From assembly GCA_030041375.1 (NCBI GenBank), contig JASHOA010000034.1, positions 1-47,738 of the forward strand: a DNA stretch of 47,738 nucleotides, written 5' to 3'. This document shows, one piece after another, positions 8,213 through 18,435 of the stretch. A program made the translations under genes and the position numbers. The notes beneath the pieces were generated by a model. That model did not search any database. It was not told the DNA's origin and saw only the letters and a list, made by a program, of their open reading frames with translations. The first letter of the stretch is position 1; each line of letters begins with the position of its first letter. Source of the stretch: Acetobacteraceae bacterium. GTDB taxonomy: Bacteria > Pseudomonadota > Alphaproteobacteria > Acetobacterales > Acetobacteraceae.

Positions 8213-8245
8213 AGCCGCGGCGTCTGGGATTCCGCCGCCGCGGCT
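8213..8245 (+). promoter_or_regulatory. perfect 10-bp inverted repeat in the GH17 gene leader
   Basis: AGCCGCGGCG (8213-8222) and CGCCGCGGCT (8236-8245) are exact reverse complements separated by 13 bases. They lie 45 bases before the GH17 start in the divergent gap. The repeat could be an operator or an RNA hairpin; GC-rich palindromes also arise by chance in such DNA. Confidence 0.35.
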
Positions 8246-8289
8246 CGCCGCTTCTTTGCCCCTCTCGCACCCTCGGCTATGCACGCTTC

Positions 8290-9933
8290 ATGTCCGCCCG
8301 TCCGGCCCTGCTGCTGACGCTCTTTTCCCTTCTCATCGTCCTCGCGTGGTGGTGGCCGAACCGCCCGGCCGCCGGCGACGTCACGATGCCGGCGGGAAAG
8401 CTCAATTCCGTTTCGTTCGCGCCCTATCGCGCCTGGCAATCACCGCTCACGGAAAATTTTCCCACTGCCGCCCAGGCGCTGGCAGACCTCGAGGTGCTGA
8501 AGGGACATGTCGATGCGGTGCGCACCTACTCGGCGATCGAAGGGAAGTACGACGTCGCGGCCCTGGCGCAAAAGGTCGGCCTCAAGGTCTGGCAGGGCAT
8601 CTGGCTCGGCTCGGACATCAAGCAGAACGCGAAGGAGATCGCGCGCGGCATCGCGATCGCCAATCGCTATCCGCACACGGTGACGCGCGTGATCGTCGGC
8701 AACGAGGTGCTGCTGAGGCGCGATCTGCCGCCCTCGGCACTGATCGCCGCCATCGAGCAGGTGAAGCGCGCGGTGCACCAGCCGGTCACTTACGCCGATG
8801 TCTGGGAGTTCTGGGAGCAGTTCCCCGAAGTCGCACGTCATGTCGATTTCGTCACAATCCACATCCTGCCCTACTGGGAGGACAACCCGGTTCCGCTCGA
8901 CCGCGCGATCGCGCACGTGCGAAACGTCTACGATCGCATCCATGCCCTGATCCCGGATAAGCCGATCGTGATCGGCGAAGCCGGCTGGCCGAGCCGCGGC
9001 CGCTGGCGCGACGGCGCCGCACCGGGCCGGGTGAACGAAGCGATCTTCGTCCGCCGGTTCGTGAGCTTCGCCGATCGCAATCATGTTTCGTACAACCTGA
9101 TCGAGGCGTTCGACCAGGTGTGGAAATCCCAGCTCGAGGGCACCGTCGGTGCCAACTGGGGCCTCTGGACGGCCTGGCGGAAGCCGAAATTTCCGTTACG
9201 CGGCCCGGTCGTCGAGAATCCCGCCTGGCCGGAAGAGGCGGCGATCGGCATTGTCGCCGGCTTGCTGCTGTTCGCCGGCGTGACCTGGCAATGGCGGCCC
9301 AACGAAGCGGCCGCTTCTCGCCTCGCGGCATGGGCAATGCTGCTCGGGGCTGCGCTTTCTTTCGCCTGGGCCGGCACGGTGCCGGTGATTTATGACAACT
9401 GGGCTCTGCTCATGGCGATCGCCAACCTCTCAGGGCAGGCAGCGCTCGCGATCGTTCTGATGGATCGGGCGGCCCTGATCCTTGCCGGCGCCGGCCGGCC
9501 ACGCGCGCGCAATGGTGAGGACGCGACACGCACGGTGCGCGATCTCCTCACTTTCGGGTTCCCCCGCGCCCGCTGGGTGACTTGCCGCGAATGGCTGCTC
9601 GATGATCTCTCCTTCCTTTTTCTTTGGACCGCGGCCGTGATGCAGGCGCTGCTCGTGTGCGATCCGCGCTATCGCGACTTCCCGCTGCCGGTGTTCGCCG
9701 TTCCGGTGCTGGCAGTGCCCGCGCGCGCCGCGCTCCGCGACCTCGCGGCCTCCGGCGGCGGCCGGGAGGAACTCCTGGCCGGGCTCGTGCTGGCACTGGG
9801 TGCGGTAGAGAGCGTGCGGATGGAGGGGCTGCTCAATCACCAGGCGCTGATCTGGAACGTGGCGGCACTGGTGCTGGCTCTGCCTGCCCTCTGGCGGTTC
9901 CGCGCCCGCGCGGTTCACCGGGCGAGAGCCTGA
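8290..9933 (+). CDS. membrane-anchored glycoside hydrolase family 17-like beta-1,3-glucan enzyme
   Basis: A 547-residue protein. An uncleaved signal anchor (about residues 5-22) is followed by a GH17 TIM-barrel domain (about 40-335), which hydrolyses or transfers beta-1,3-glucan. Both catalytic glutamates are visible: the acid/base Glu139 in [10 protein letters not shown] and the nucleophile Glu230 in [13 protein letters not shown]. Other barrel strands are [10 protein letters not shown]-like [10 protein letters not shown] and [11 protein letters not shown]. The C-terminal ~200 residues are hydrophobic with six or seven predicted membrane helices, an architecture seen in proteobacterial glucan-modifying proteins with cyclic or membrane-derived glucan roles. 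The ATG at 8290 has no strong ribosome site. The 3' end overlaps the opposite-strand membrane protein by about 100 bases. Confidence 0.85.
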   Translation: MSARPALLLTLFSLLIVLAWWWPNRPAAGDVTMPAGKLNSVSFAPYRAWQSPLTENFPTAAQALADLEVLKGHVDAVRTYSAIEGKYDVAALAQKVGLKVWQGIWLGSDIKQNAKEIARGIAIANRYPHTVTRVIVGNEVLLRRDLPPSALIAAIEQVKRAVHQPVTYADVWEFWEQFPEVARHVDFVTIHILPYWEDNPVPLDRAIAHVRNVYDRIHALIPDKPIVIGEAGWPSRGRWRDGAAPGRVNEAIFVRRFVSFADRNHVSYNLIEAFDQVWKSQLEGTVGANWGLWTAWRKPKFPLRGPVVENPAWPEEAAIGIVAGLLLFAGVTWQWRPNEAAASRLAAWAMLLGAALSFAWAGTVPVIYDNWALLMAIANLSGQAALAIVLMDRAALILAGAGRPRARNGEDATRTVRDLLTFGFPRARWVTCREWLLDDLSFLFLWTAAVMQALLVCDPRYRDFPLPVFAVPVLAVPARAALRDLAASGGGREELLAGLVLALGAVESVRMEGLLNHQALIWNVAALVLALPALWRFRARAVHRARA

Positions 9934-10288
9934 GCCAGGTCCAGGCGCCGAGAGCGGCACCGAACATCCCGAGGCCGGCGTTGAAGTTGACGACCGCCGC
10001 CCCGCCGATGATCAGAGCGGCGATGGCCAGGGAAAAGCGGCGGGTGATGAAGGCGGCGAGGCCCAGCACGAGCGCCGTCCAGCCCCAGAGATTCTGGCCC
10101 TGCAGCCACACCACGGCCGCGCGCGGCACGCAGCCGAAAGGAGGATTGCGGGCAATGCAGGCGGCGGCCCAGAAGCGCGGCTCGACCCCGTAACGGCGGT
10201 AGTACACCGCCCCCGTGATCGCTGCCACCACGAGCACCAGGGCAGGGAGATCGCGGCGCAGGCGAAACCCCGATCTGTCGAACCCCAT
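9833..10288 (-). CDS. small membrane protein of unknown function
   Basis: A 151-residue protein that I do not recognise. It begins [18 protein letters not shown]. It has hydrophobic segments at about 14-30, 60-85 and 85-115, suggesting three membrane helices. [18 protein letters not shown] between the first and second carries two cysteines. The C-terminal ~30 residues are Arg/Pro/Gly-rich and overlap the end of the GH17 gene on the other strand by about 100 bases. That overlap may mean the true tail is shorter in related genomes. The coherent hydrophobic pattern argues that it is real. It is divergently placed from glyQ. Confidence 0.6.
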   Translation of the reverse strand: MGFDRSGFRLRRDLPALVLVVAAITGAVYYRRYGVEPRFWAAACIARNPPFGCVPRAAVVWLQGQNLWGWTALVLGLAAFITRRFSLAIAALIIGGAAVVNFNAGLGMFGAALGAWTWLRLSPGEPRGRGTARGQAEPAPVPPRSRSAPGD

Positions 10289-10396
10289 GCTGCCGGCCTT
10301 TACTCCCTCTCGCGCTCTTGCTTGCCCAGGCCGCTTGCCCGGGCTTGGGGCCACATCTTATGCTGCGCCGCATCACGCGGCCGCGGCGCCAGGTCA

Positions 10397-11263
10397 ATGG
10401 ATCCCACCCGACCTCGAAGCTTCCAGGAGCTGATTTTGCGTCTTTCCGGCTTCTGGGTCACCCAAGGATGCCTGCTGCTGCAGCCGTACGACGTCGAGAT
10501 GGGGGCGGGCACCTTCCATCCGGCGACGACGCTTCGCGCGCTCGGCGAGAAGCCGTGGCGGGCGGCCTACGTGCAACCCTCGCGCCGGCCGACCGATGGC
10601 CGCTACGGCGAGAACCCGAACCGGCTCGGCCATTACTACCAGTTCCAGGTGCTCCTGAAGCCGATCCCGGATGCTCCCCAATCGCTTCTCCTCGAGAGTT
10701 TTCGCGCCCTCGGCATCGATCCGCTGCAGCATGACATCCGCTTCGTCGAGGACGACTGGGAGAGCCCGACGCTCGGCGCCTGGGGCCTCGGCTGGGAGGT
10801 TTGGTGCGACGGGATGGAGGTGACCCAGTTCACCTATTTCCAGCAGATGGGCGGCATTCCCTGTGCCGTGCCGTCGGTCGAGTTTACGTACGGGGTCGAG
10901 CGGCTGGCCATGTACGTGCAGGAGGTGGAGAACATCTTCGATCTCGATTTCAACGGCGCGGGCGTGCGTTACGGCGCGGTATTCAGGCGCGCCGAGCGCG
11001 AATATTCCGCCTACAGCTTCGAGCACGCCGACACCGCCCTGCTGGCGCGGCATTTTTCCGACGCGGAACACGAATGCAAGGCGCTGCTCGCGGTACCGCT
11101 GGCGCTGCCGGCCTACGATCAGTGCATCAAGGCGAGCCACCTCTTCAACCTGCTCGACGCGCGCGGGGTGATCAGCGTGGCGGAGCGGGCGTCGATGATC
11201 GGGCGTGTGCGCGCGCTGGCAAAGGGATGCTGCGAGGCCTGGCTCGCCGGCGAGGCGGGCTGA
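10397..11263 (+). CDS. glyQ: glycine--tRNA ligase alpha subunit
   Basis: A 288-residue catalytic alpha subunit of the bacterial alpha2beta2 glycyl-tRNA synthetase, which activates glycine with ATP. It starts with [18 protein letters not shown] and continues [18 protein letters not shown], then [19 protein letters not shown] and [11 protein letters not shown], followed by [18 protein letters not shown]; these are diagnostic for GlyQ. The ATG at 10397 gives the family length; the ATG at 10322 would prepend an unrelated Arg-rich segment. glyS follows after three bases, so the two subunits are translated together in a glyQ-glyS-ppdK operon. Confidence 0.97.
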   Translation: MDPTRPRSFQELILRLSGFWVTQGCLLLQPYDVEMGAGTFHPATTLRALGEKPWRAAYVQPSRRPTDGRYGENPNRLGHYYQFQVLLKPIPDAPQSLLLESFRALGIDPLQHDIRFVEDDWESPTLGAWGLGWEVWCDGMEVTQFTYFQQMGGIPCAVPSVEFTYGVERLAMYVQEVENIFDLDFNGAGVRYGAVFRRAEREYSAYSFEHADTALLARHFSDAEHECKALLAVPLALPAYDQCIKASHLFNLLDARGVISVAERASMIGRVRALAKGCCEAWLAGEAG

Positions 11264-11266
11264 GCG

Positions 11267-13387
11267 GTGCCGGAACTGCTGCTCGAGCTTTTGAGCGAGG
11301 AAATCCCCGCCCCCATGCAGGCCCGGGCGGCCGAAGATCTGGCGCGGCTCGTTGCCGGCGCGCTCGAGAAACTGGTGATCGCGAACGCACGCACGTTCCA
11401 CGGGCCGCGCCGGATTGCCTTGCTGGCCAATGTGGCTGCGGAACAGCCGGGGCAAACCGTCCGCGAGCGGGGGCCGCGGATCGGTGCCCCCGAGGCCGCC
11501 GTTCTTGGTTTTCTGCGCAAGCACGGCCAGGGTCGTGACGCGTTGCGCCAGGAAGGCGGCTATTGGCTGCTCGAACGGAGCCTCCCCGCGGTGCCGGCTG
11601 CCGTGCTGATCGGGGCGGCGCTGCCCGATCTCCTGCGGCGCTTTCCCTGGCCAAAGTCGATGCGCTGGGGCGCGAGCAGCTTCACCTGGGTGCGGCCGCT
11701 GCGCAGGATTCTCTGCCTCCTCGACGGCACGATCGTTCCGTTCAGCCTCGCCGAAGGCAACGATGACGGGCATGGCCTCGTCTCCGGGAACCTGACCGAG
11801 GGGCACCGGTTCCACGCTCCGGGAGCATTTGCCATCGCCTCGGCGAGCGACTGGGAGGGGGGGCTACGGCAACGCAAGGTGATCGCCGATGCCTCCGAAC
11901 GCCGGATCAGGATCGCCGCGCGCCTCGCCCGCCTCGCCACGGAGCACGACCTTCCCCGAGAATCGGCCGCAGGCGACACCAACCTGCTGGACGAGGTGGC
12001 CGGGCTCGCGGAATGGCCGGTGGTGCTGACGGGGACGATCGACGAGAGCTTCATGGACCTGCCGCCCGAGGTCATGCGGGTCACGATGCGCGTCAACCAG
12101 CGGTATTTCACATTCTCCGACCGGAATGGCTCACTGTCGCGCACATTCGCGTTCGTCGCCAACATCGAGGCAGCGGACGGAGGGGCGGCAATCATCGCCG
12201 GCAACGAACGCGTGCTGCGCGCGCGGCTTGCCGATGCGCGCCACTTCTGGGACCAGGACCGGCGCATGCGCCTCGAGGCCCGGCTGCCGAGGCTCGAAGG
12301 GGTGACATTTCACGCCCGCCTCGGCAGCCAGGGGGCGCGCGTGCGGAGGATCGTCGATCTCGTCCGCGTGATCGCACCCGCGGGGAGTGCGCCGCCGGAA
12401 CTGGCAGTGCGGGCGGCGCAGCTTGCCAAGGCGGATCTCGTGAGCGGCATGGTCGGCGAGTTCCCCGAACTCCAGGGCGTTATGGGCAGCTATTACGCGG
12501 CCAACGACGGGGAGCCGGAAAGTGTCGCCGCCGCCATCCGCGAGCACTACGCGCCGAAAGGTCCGGACGACGCAGTGCCCACGGCGCCGGTTTCCGTCGC
12601 CGTGGCACTGGCGGACAAGCTCGACCTCATCTCGGGATTTTTCGCGATCGACGAGAAGCCGACCGGCTCAGGGGATCCGTTCGGGCTGCGTCGTGCTGCG
12701 CTCGGCATCATCCGGATCGTGCGCACGAACGCGCTCCGCCTCGATCTCCTTCCCGTGATCCGCCGCTGGTGCGCGTTCGTTCTGGAGGAACGCGGCGAGG
12801 AGCGCACGGTCCGCCCGGGCCCGGCGGCGCTCGCCACGCTTCCCGAACAGGTCCTGGCGTTCATCGTCGAGCGATTGCGGGTCGCGCTGCGCGCAGAGGG
12901 AGCCCGGCACGACGTGCTGGCGGCGGTATTTGCCGCCGGCAGGGACGATGACCTCCTCAGGCTGCTGGCACGCGCCGAGGCCGTGGCCACTCTGCTCGCC
13001 GGGCGCGACGGCGCCGACCTTCTCACCCTCTATCGGCGCGCCGCCAATATCCTTCGGATCGAGGAACGGAAGGACGGCCCGTTCAACGGTGAGCCCGAGG
13101 AGGCACATCTTCGCGAGCCGGAAGAGAAGGCGCTGGCGCAAGAGCTTCTCGGTGTGCAAAGGGAAGCAGGCGCTCTGCTTGCCGAAGAGCGGTTTGGCCC
13201 GGCGCTGACAAGGCTGGCTCGGCTGCGCCTGCCGCTCGACGCATTTTTCGATCGTGTCACAGTGAACGCATTGGAGCCGGAATTGCGCCGCAATCGACTG
13301 AATCTTTTGAACGGGGTCCGGGACATGATCGACGGGATCGCCGATTTCTCACAGATCGAGGGCCGCGAAGAAGAGGGACGAGCATGA
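11267..13387 (+). CDS. glyS: glycine--tRNA ligase beta subunit
   Basis: A 706-residue beta subunit of glycyl-tRNA synthetase, involved in tRNA(Gly) recognition. It begins PELLLELLSEEIPAPMQ with a GTG start three bases after the glyQ stop. Family hallmarks are RGPRIGAPEAAVLGFLRKHG, KSMRWGASSFTWVRPLR, MRVNQRYFTFSD and the HD-like segment GSYYAANDGEPESVAAAIREHYAPK, followed by DKLDLISGFFAIDEKPTGSGD. The C-terminal DALR-type anticodon-binding helices end VRDMIDGIADFSQIEG. The length is normal for alphaproteobacteria. The last four bases overlap the ppdK start codon (ATGA). Confidence 0.97.
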   Translation: MPELLLELLSEEIPAPMQARAAEDLARLVAGALEKLVIANARTFHGPRRIALLANVAAEQPGQTVRERGPRIGAPEAAVLGFLRKHGQGRDALRQEGGYWLLERSLPAVPAAVLIGAALPDLLRRFPWPKSMRWGASSFTWVRPLRRILCLLDGTIVPFSLAEGNDDGHGLVSGNLTEGHRFHAPGAFAIASASDWEGGLRQRKVIADASERRIRIAARLARLATEHDLPRESAAGDTNLLDEVAGLAEWPVVLTGTIDESFMDLPPEVMRVTMRVNQRYFTFSDRNGSLSRTFAFVANIEAADGGAAIIAGNERVLRARLADARHFWDQDRRMRLEARLPRLEGVTFHARLGSQGARVRRIVDLVRVIAPAGSAPPELAVRAAQLAKADLVSGMVGEFPELQGVMGSYYAANDGEPESVAAAIREHYAPKGPDDAVPTAPVSVAVALADKLDLISGFFAIDEKPTGSGDPFGLRRAALGIIRIVRTNALRLDLLPVIRRWCAFVLEERGEERTVRPGPAALATLPEQVLAFIVERLRVALRAEGARHDVLAAVFAAGRDDDLLRLLARAEAVATLLAGRDGADLLTLYRRAANILRIEERKDGPFNGEPEEAHLREPEEKALAQELLGVQREAGALLAEERFGPALTRLARLRLPLDAFFDRVTVNALEPELRRNRLNLLNGVRDMIDGIADFSQIEGREEEGRA

Positions 13388-16068
13388 CGAAGTGGGTCTA
13401 CAGCTTCGGCGCCGACCTCTCTGAAGGTCGTGCGGGAATGCTCAACCTCCTGGGCGGCAAGGGGGCGAATCTTGCCGAGATGGCCTCGATCGGCTTGCCC
13501 GTGCCGCCCGGCTTCACCATCACGACCGAAGTCTGCAGCGCCTATTACCGCAACGACCGCCGCTACCCGGAGGATCTCGAGCCGGCGGTGGCGGCGGGAC
13601 TTGGCAGGATCGAAGCGGCGGTGACGCGGCGCTTCGGTGACCGGCGCCAGCCATTGCTCGTCTCCGTCCGCTCCGGTGCGCGCGCCTCGATGCCGGGGAT
13701 GATGGACACCGTCCTCAATCTCGGCCTGAACGATGCGACCGTCGAAGGGCTCGGCGAGAGTGCGAACGATCCGCGCTTCGCCTGGGACAGCTATCGGCGC
13801 TTCATCCAGATGTACGGCAGCGTCGTGCTCGGCGTCGACCATCATCGCTTCGAGGAGATCATCGAGCATGTGAAGCTCGATGCCGGGATGAGCGCGGATC
13901 CGGAGCTGACGGCCGGGAACTGGCAGCGCGTGGTGGCGGCGTACAAGGACCTGGTCGAGGCAGAGACCGGGCGCGCCTTTCCCCAGGATCCGGAGGAACA
14001 GCTTTGGGGCGCCATCGGCGCCGTGTTCGGAAGCTGGATGAATCCGCGCGCCATCACCTATCGGCGGCTGCACGAAATTCCGGCCGAGTGGGGCACTGCG
14101 GTCAATGTGCAGGCCATGGTATTCGGCAACATGGGCGAGGATTGCGCGACCGGCGTCTGTTTCACGCGTGACCCTTCGACCGGCGAGAACGTCTTCTTCG
14201 GCGAATATCTGGCGAATGCGCAGGGCGAAGACGTGGTGGCCGGCATCCGCACGCCGGCGCCCCTTTCCAGGGCGCGCGCCAAGCCGGGCGAGCGGAGCAT
14301 GGAAGAAGCGCTCCCCGATGCCTATCGTGAGCTTTCCGAGGTCCGCGCGCTCCTCGAGCGTCACTACCGGGATATGCAGGACATCGAGTTCACGGTCGAG
14401 CGCGGCCGGCTCTATCTGTTGCAGACCAGGAATGGAAAGCGCACCGCCGCGGCAGCACTGAGAATCGCCGTCGAAATGGCAAAGGAAGGGCTGATCGAAG
14501 AGCGCGAAGCGGTCGGGCGCGTCGATCCGGCGAATCTCGACCAGCTTCTGCATCCCACGCTCGATCCGAATGCGCCGCGCCGGCTGCTCTCGCGCGGCCT
14601 GCCGGCGAGCCCGGGCGCGGCCACCGGTGCGGTCGTGTTCAGCGCCGACGAGGCGGAAATCCGTGGGACCCGCGGCGAGGCGGTGATCCTGGTCCGGATC
14701 GAGACCAGCCCGGAAGATATCCATGGCATGCACGCGGCCAAGGGCATTCTCACCACCCGTGGCGGCATGACGAGCCACGCCGCGGTGGTCGCCCGCGGCA
14801 TGGGCCGCCCCTGCGTGGCGGGCGCGGGCGGCATCACGGTGGATTACGGCGCCCAGACGCTCTCGGCGGGTGGAACAACGGTCGGCTCCGGCGAAACCAT
14901 CACGCTCGACGGCGCGACCGGGGAAGTGTTTGTCGGCACCGTTGCGCTGGTCGAACCGGCGCTCTCGGGGGACTTCGCAACCCTGATGGATTGGGCCGAT
15001 CGTTCGCGGCGGCTCTCCGTGCGCGCCAATGCCGAGACCCCGCTCGATGCCGAAACGGCGCGGCGCTTCGGCGCCGAGGGCATCGGGCTTTGCCGCACCG
15101 AGCACATGTTCTTCAACCCCGAACGGATCGGCGCGGTCCGCCAGATGATCATGGCGGCGGACGAGGCCGGGCGGCGCGGCGCGCTCGGCCGCCTGTTGCC
15201 CTTCCAGCGCGAGGATTTCATCGCCCTGTTCCGGATCATGGCCGGGCTGCCGGTGACGATCCGGCTGCTCGATCCGCCGCTCCACGAATTCCTGCCGCAC
15301 GGTGAGCGGGAGCTTGCCGAGGTCGCGCATGCGCTCGGCACCGATCTCGAGGCGATGCGGCGCCGCGTCTCCGAACTCGCCGAGGCGAACCCGATGCTCG
15401 GCCATCGCGGCTGCCGCCTCGGCATCTCCTTTCCGGAGATTTATTCCATGCAGGTGCGGGCGATCTTCGAGGGTGCGCTGACAGTCGAGCACGAGACGGG
15501 CAAGGCGCCGCTGCCTGAAATCATGATTCCGCTGGTGGCGACGAAGCGGGAACTCGAACTCGCGCGCGGGTTCGTCGAGCGGGCAGCGAAGGAGGTCTTC
15601 TTCGAGGCCGGGCGCGAGATCCCCTATACGGTCGGAACCATGATCGAGCTGCCGCGCGCCTGCCTGACCGCCGACGCGATTGCCGAGGTCGCGGATTTCT
15701 TCAGCTTCGGAACGAATGACCTGACGCAGACGACGTTCGGACTTTCGCGCGACGATGCCGGGAAATTCCTGCCCCATTATGTCGAGGTCGGGATCCTGGA
15801 AAAGGATCCGTTCGTCTCGCTGGACACCGCCGGCGTGGGGATGCTGATGCGGATCGCCGCCGAAAAGGGCCGCGGTCGGAAGCCCAACCTCAAGCTCGGA
15901 ATTTGCGGCGAGCACGGCGGCGATCCGGCCAGTATCCGCTTCTGCGAGAAGGCGGCGCTGGATTACGTCTCGTGCAGCCCGTATCGGGTGCCGGTGGCCC
16001 GCCTCGCCGCCGCCCAGGCTGCCCTGGCGCTTGCGCGGGCCGAGGCAGAGTACGTGCCGAGCGCCTGA
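13384..16068 (+). CDS. ppdK: pyruvate, phosphate dikinase
   Basis: An 894-residue enzyme that interconverts pyruvate + ATP + Pi and PEP + AMP + PPi. The N-terminal ATP-grasp domain shows LLGGKGANLAEMASIGLPVPPGF and SVRSGARASMPGMMDT. The phospho-histidine domain has GGMTSHAAVVARGMGRPCV with catalytic His465. The C-terminal PEP/pyruvate barrel has GLCRTEHMFF, TNDLTQTTFGLSRDD and the acid/base Cys841 in GICGEHGGDP. Translation is coupled to glyS through the ATGA overlap, and GAGGGACGAG inside glyS serves as ribosome site. It ends 12 bases before the converging nitronate-monooxygenase-like gene. Linkage of glyQS with ppdK is familiar in Rhodospirillales. Confidence 0.97.
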   Translation: MTKWVYSFGADLSEGRAGMLNLLGGKGANLAEMASIGLPVPPGFTITTEVCSAYYRNDRRYPEDLEPAVAAGLGRIEAAVTRRFGDRRQPLLVSVRSGARASMPGMMDTVLNLGLNDATVEGLGESANDPRFAWDSYRRFIQMYGSVVLGVDHHRFEEIIEHVKLDAGMSADPELTAGNWQRVVAAYKDLVEAETGRAFPQDPEEQLWGAIGAVFGSWMNPRAITYRRLHEIPAEWGTAVNVQAMVFGNMGEDCATGVCFTRDPSTGENVFFGEYLANAQGEDVVAGIRTPAPLSRARAKPGERSMEEALPDAYRELSEVRALLERHYRDMQDIEFTVERGRLYLLQTRNGKRTAAAALRIAVEMAKEGLIEEREAVGRVDPANLDQLLHPTLDPNAPRRLLSRGLPASPGAATGAVVFSADEAEIRGTRGEAVILVRIETSPEDIHGMHAAKGILTTRGGMTSHAAVVARGMGRPCVAGAGGITVDYGAQTLSAGGTTVGSGETITLDGATGEVFVGTVALVEPALSGDFATLMDWADRSRRLSVRANAETPLDAETARRFGAEGIGLCRTEHMFFNPERIGAVRQMIMAADEAGRRGALGRLLPFQREDFIALFRIMAGLPVTIRLLDPPLHEFLPHGERELAEVAHALGTDLEAMRRRVSELAEANPMLGHRGCRLGISFPEIYSMQVRAIFEGALTVEHETGKAPLPEIMIPLVATKRELELARGFVERAAKEVFFEAGREIPYTVGTMIELPRACLTADAIAEVADFFSFGTNDLTQTTFGLSRDDAGKFLPHYVEVGILEKDPFVSLDTAGVGMLMRIAAEKGRGRKPNLKLGICGEHGGDPASIRFCEKAALDYVSCSPYRVPVARLAAAQAALALARAEAEYVPSA

Positions 16069-16080
16069 TGCGCCCGCGTC

Positions 16081-17139
16081 TCAGCCCGCCGCCAGCTCCC
16101 GGGACATGATCGCCGCCGTCGCCTGATCGACCAGTTCGGCGATGATTTCGGCAACCGGCTGCACGGCCGTGACCATGCCGACCGATTGCCCGGCCATCAT
16201 CGAGCCATATTCGACATCGCCCTCGACCACCGCGCGGCGCAGCGCGCCGGCCCAGAAATGCTCGATCTCGAGTTGCGCCTGCTGGCGAGAGAGCTCGCCC
16301 GATTCGAAACGCCCGAGCGTGCTTCGCTGATGCTCCAGAAAGCGCTCGGTTCCGGCATTGGCAAGGCCGCGAACGGGAATGACGGGAAAGCGCGGGTCGA
16401 GCTGGATGGATGGCACGGCATCGCGCGCCGCGGCGCGGATGAAGGCCTCCTTGAAACGAGGATGGGCGATCGACTCGACCGCAGCGGCGAAGCGGGTGCC
16501 GAGCTGGGCGCCCGCGGCACCCATTTCGAGGAAGGCGAGCACGGCTTCGCCGCGACCGAGGCCGCCGGCAACGAAGACCGGAATTCCCTGGATGTGGGGC
16601 AGGATTTCCTGCGCCAGCACGGTCAGGGAGACGGGTCCGATATGGCCGCCCGCTTCCGATCCCTCGATCACCAGCGCGTCGGCTCCGGCCTTGACGAGCC
16701 GGCGCGCGATGACCAGGGCGGGCGCAAAGCAGATCAGCTTCGCTCCGCCGTCCTTGACAAGGCTGACGCTGCGGCCGTGCGGCACGCCGCCGGCCAGCAC
16801 CACGTGCGTCACGCGGAGTTCGAGGCAGACGCGAATCAGCGCCTCGAGCTCGGGATGCATGGTGATGAGGTTGACACCGAACGGCCGCTCGGTCAGGGCC
16901 TGGGTGGCGGCGATCTCTTCGGCAAGACGATCGGGATTCATCGAACCGCAGGCAATGACACCGAAGCCGCCGGCATTGGAGATGCCGGCAACGAGATGGC
17001 GCTCGCTCACCCAGGTCATGGCGCCGCCAAGGATGCCGACCTCGCAGCCGAGGAAGCTCGTGCCGCGCGCCCAGAGCGCGTCCAGCCTGCCGCGGGCGAG
17101 CGTCCGGCGGGGCTCGAGAGCCGTAATGTCAGGCGGCAT
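16081..17139 (-). CDS. nitronate monooxygenase / FMN-dependent enoyl-reductase family protein
   Basis: A 352-residue FMN TIM-barrel protein of the 2-nitropropane dioxygenase/FabK superfamily. Features are the N-terminal CEVGILGGAMTWVSERHLV and GGFGVIACGSMNPDRL, a central GADALVIEGSEAGGHIGP flavin/phosphate loop, and PVFVAGGLGRGEAVLAFLEMGAAGAQLGTRF. Family members oxidise nitronates or reduce enoyl thioesters, and sequence alone does not decide between these. The start ATG at 17139 overlaps the 3' end of lysC by 11 bases; an in-frame ATG at 17175 would overlap it further. It follows lysC in the same direction and is probably co-transcribed. It differs from the second family member at 34694-35773. 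Confidence 0.85.
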   Translation of the reverse strand: MPPDITALEPRRTLARGRLDALWARGTSFLGCEVGILGGAMTWVSERHLVAGISNAGGFGVIACGSMNPDRLAEEIAATQALTERPFGVNLITMHPELEALIRVCLELRVTHVVLAGGVPHGRSVSLVKDGGAKLICFAPALVIARRLVKAGADALVIEGSEAGGHIGPVSLTVLAQEILPHIQGIPVFVAGGLGRGEAVLAFLEMGAAGAQLGTRFAAAVESIAHPRFKEAFIRAAARDAVPSIQLDPRFPVIPVRGLANAGTERFLEHQRSTLGRFESGELSRQQAQLEIEHFWAGALRRAVVEGDVEYGSMMAGQSVGMVTAVQPVAEIIAELVDQATAAIMSRELAAG

Positions 17140-18346
17140 CGAGGCCGTAGGCAGTATGCAGCGCGCGCACGGCAAGTTCGGTGTACTCGGCGCCGATCAG
17201 CACGCTCACCTTGATTTCGCTGGTCGAAATCACCTGGATGTTGATCGCCTTCTCGGCCAGGGTGCGGAACATCGTGCTGGCCACCCCGGCATGGCTCCGC
17301 ATGCCGACCCCGACGACGCTGATCTTGGCGACGTCCGAATCGGCGGTGATCCCCGCATAGCCGATCGCCTCGCGTGCATCCGCGAGAAGCTGGCGGGCAC
17401 GCGGCAGGTCGGACTTGCTGAGCGTGAAGGTGAGGTCGGTCGTGCCGTCGGCGGCGACGTTCTGCACGATCATGTCGACATTCACATTGGCCGCTGCAAG
17501 CGGGCCGAACAGCGCGGCGGCGATGCCGGGCCGGTCCGGGACACGGCGCACGGTGATCTTGGCTTCGTCACGCGAATAGGCAATTCCGGCGACTACGGGT
17601 TGCTCCACGATTTCTTCCTCGTCCACCACCAGCGTGCCCGGTGCATCGGTGAAGCTCGACAGTACCTGCAGCCTGACCCGCGCCTTCATCGCCAGCTCGA
17701 CGCTGCGCGTCTGCAGCACTTTGGCACCGACCGAGGCCAGCTCGAGCATCTCCTCGTAGGTGATTCTAGCAAGCTTGCGTGCTTTCGCAACGATTCGCGG
17801 ATCCGTCGTGTAAACCCCGTCCACGTCCGTATAGATATCGCAACGATCGGCGCGAAGCGCCGCCGCCAGCGCGACCGCCGAGGTGTCGGAGCCGCCGCGG
17901 CCGAGCGTCGCCACCCGGCCGTCCGGCGCAAGGCCCTGGAAGCCGGTGACCACCGGCACCTGCCCGTTCGCCATGCGCCTGAGCAGTTCCTTGCCCTCGA
18001 TGCTCCGGATCCGCGCTGCGCCGTGCGCCCCGTCGGTCACGATCGGGATCTGCCAGCCCTGCCAGGAACGGGCCTCGACACCGGCGGCCTGCAAGGCGAT
18101 GGCGAACAGGCCCGCGGTCACCTGCTCGCCGGTCGCGACCACCGTGTCGTATTCGCGCGCATCGTGCAGTGGCGAGAGCTGCTGGCACCAGCCCACCAGC
18201 TCGTCGGTCACGCCGGCCATGGCGGAAACGACGACGGCAACCTCGTGACCGGCCTCAACCTCGCTGCCGACGCGCCGGGCCTGCGCGCGGATGCGGTCCG
18301 GATCGGCGACGGAAGTGCCGCCGAATTTCATGACGATGCGGGCCAT
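17129..18346 (-). CDS. lysC: aspartate kinase
   Basis: A 405-residue aspartokinase catalysing the first step of the aspartate pathway to lysine, threonine and methionine (ATP-dependent beta-phosphorylation of aspartate). It begins MARIVMKFGGTSVADPDRI with the KFGGTSV signature. LGRGGSDTSAVALAAALRAD and CDIYTDVDGVYTTDPRIV form the kinase domain, and MLELASVGAKVLQTRSVELA precedes two C-terminal ACT domains (about 260-405) that bind lysine or threonine for feedback control. The start was chosen at the conserved N-terminus, not at the ATG at 18397. It is divergent from ubiG with an 89-base gap. Confidence 0.96.
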   Translation of the reverse strand: MARIVMKFGGTSVADPDRIRAQARRVGSEVEAGHEVAVVVSAMAGVTDELVGWCQQLSPLHDAREYDTVVATGEQVTAGLFAIALQAAGVEARSWQGWQIPIVTDGAHGAARIRSIEGKELLRRMANGQVPVVTGFQGLAPDGRVATLGRGGSDTSAVALAAALRADRCDIYTDVDGVYTTDPRIVAKARKLARITYEEMLELASVGAKVLQTRSVELAMKARVRLQVLSSFTDAPGTLVVDEEEIVEQPVVAGIAYSRDEAKITVRRVPDRPGIAAALFGPLAAANVNVDMIVQNVAADGTTDLTFTLSKSDLPRARQLLADAREAIGYAGITADSDVAKISVVGVGMRSHAGVASTMFRTLAEKAINIQVISTSEIKVSVLIGAEYTELAVRALHTAYGLDAA

Positions 18347-18435
18347 ACCCCTTCCTCGGCCGTCCCCGGCCGGTTGCCGGCGGGATGGCGGCGGCACACA
18401 TACGGGGGCGCGAGAGAGGGAGCAACAGCAAGAGG

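Noticed and set aside
13030-15915. A 961-codon minus-strand open frame opposite glyS and ppdK
   Set aside because: It lies antisense to two unmistakable housekeeping genes and encodes His/Arg/Asp-rich sequence with no recognisable domain.
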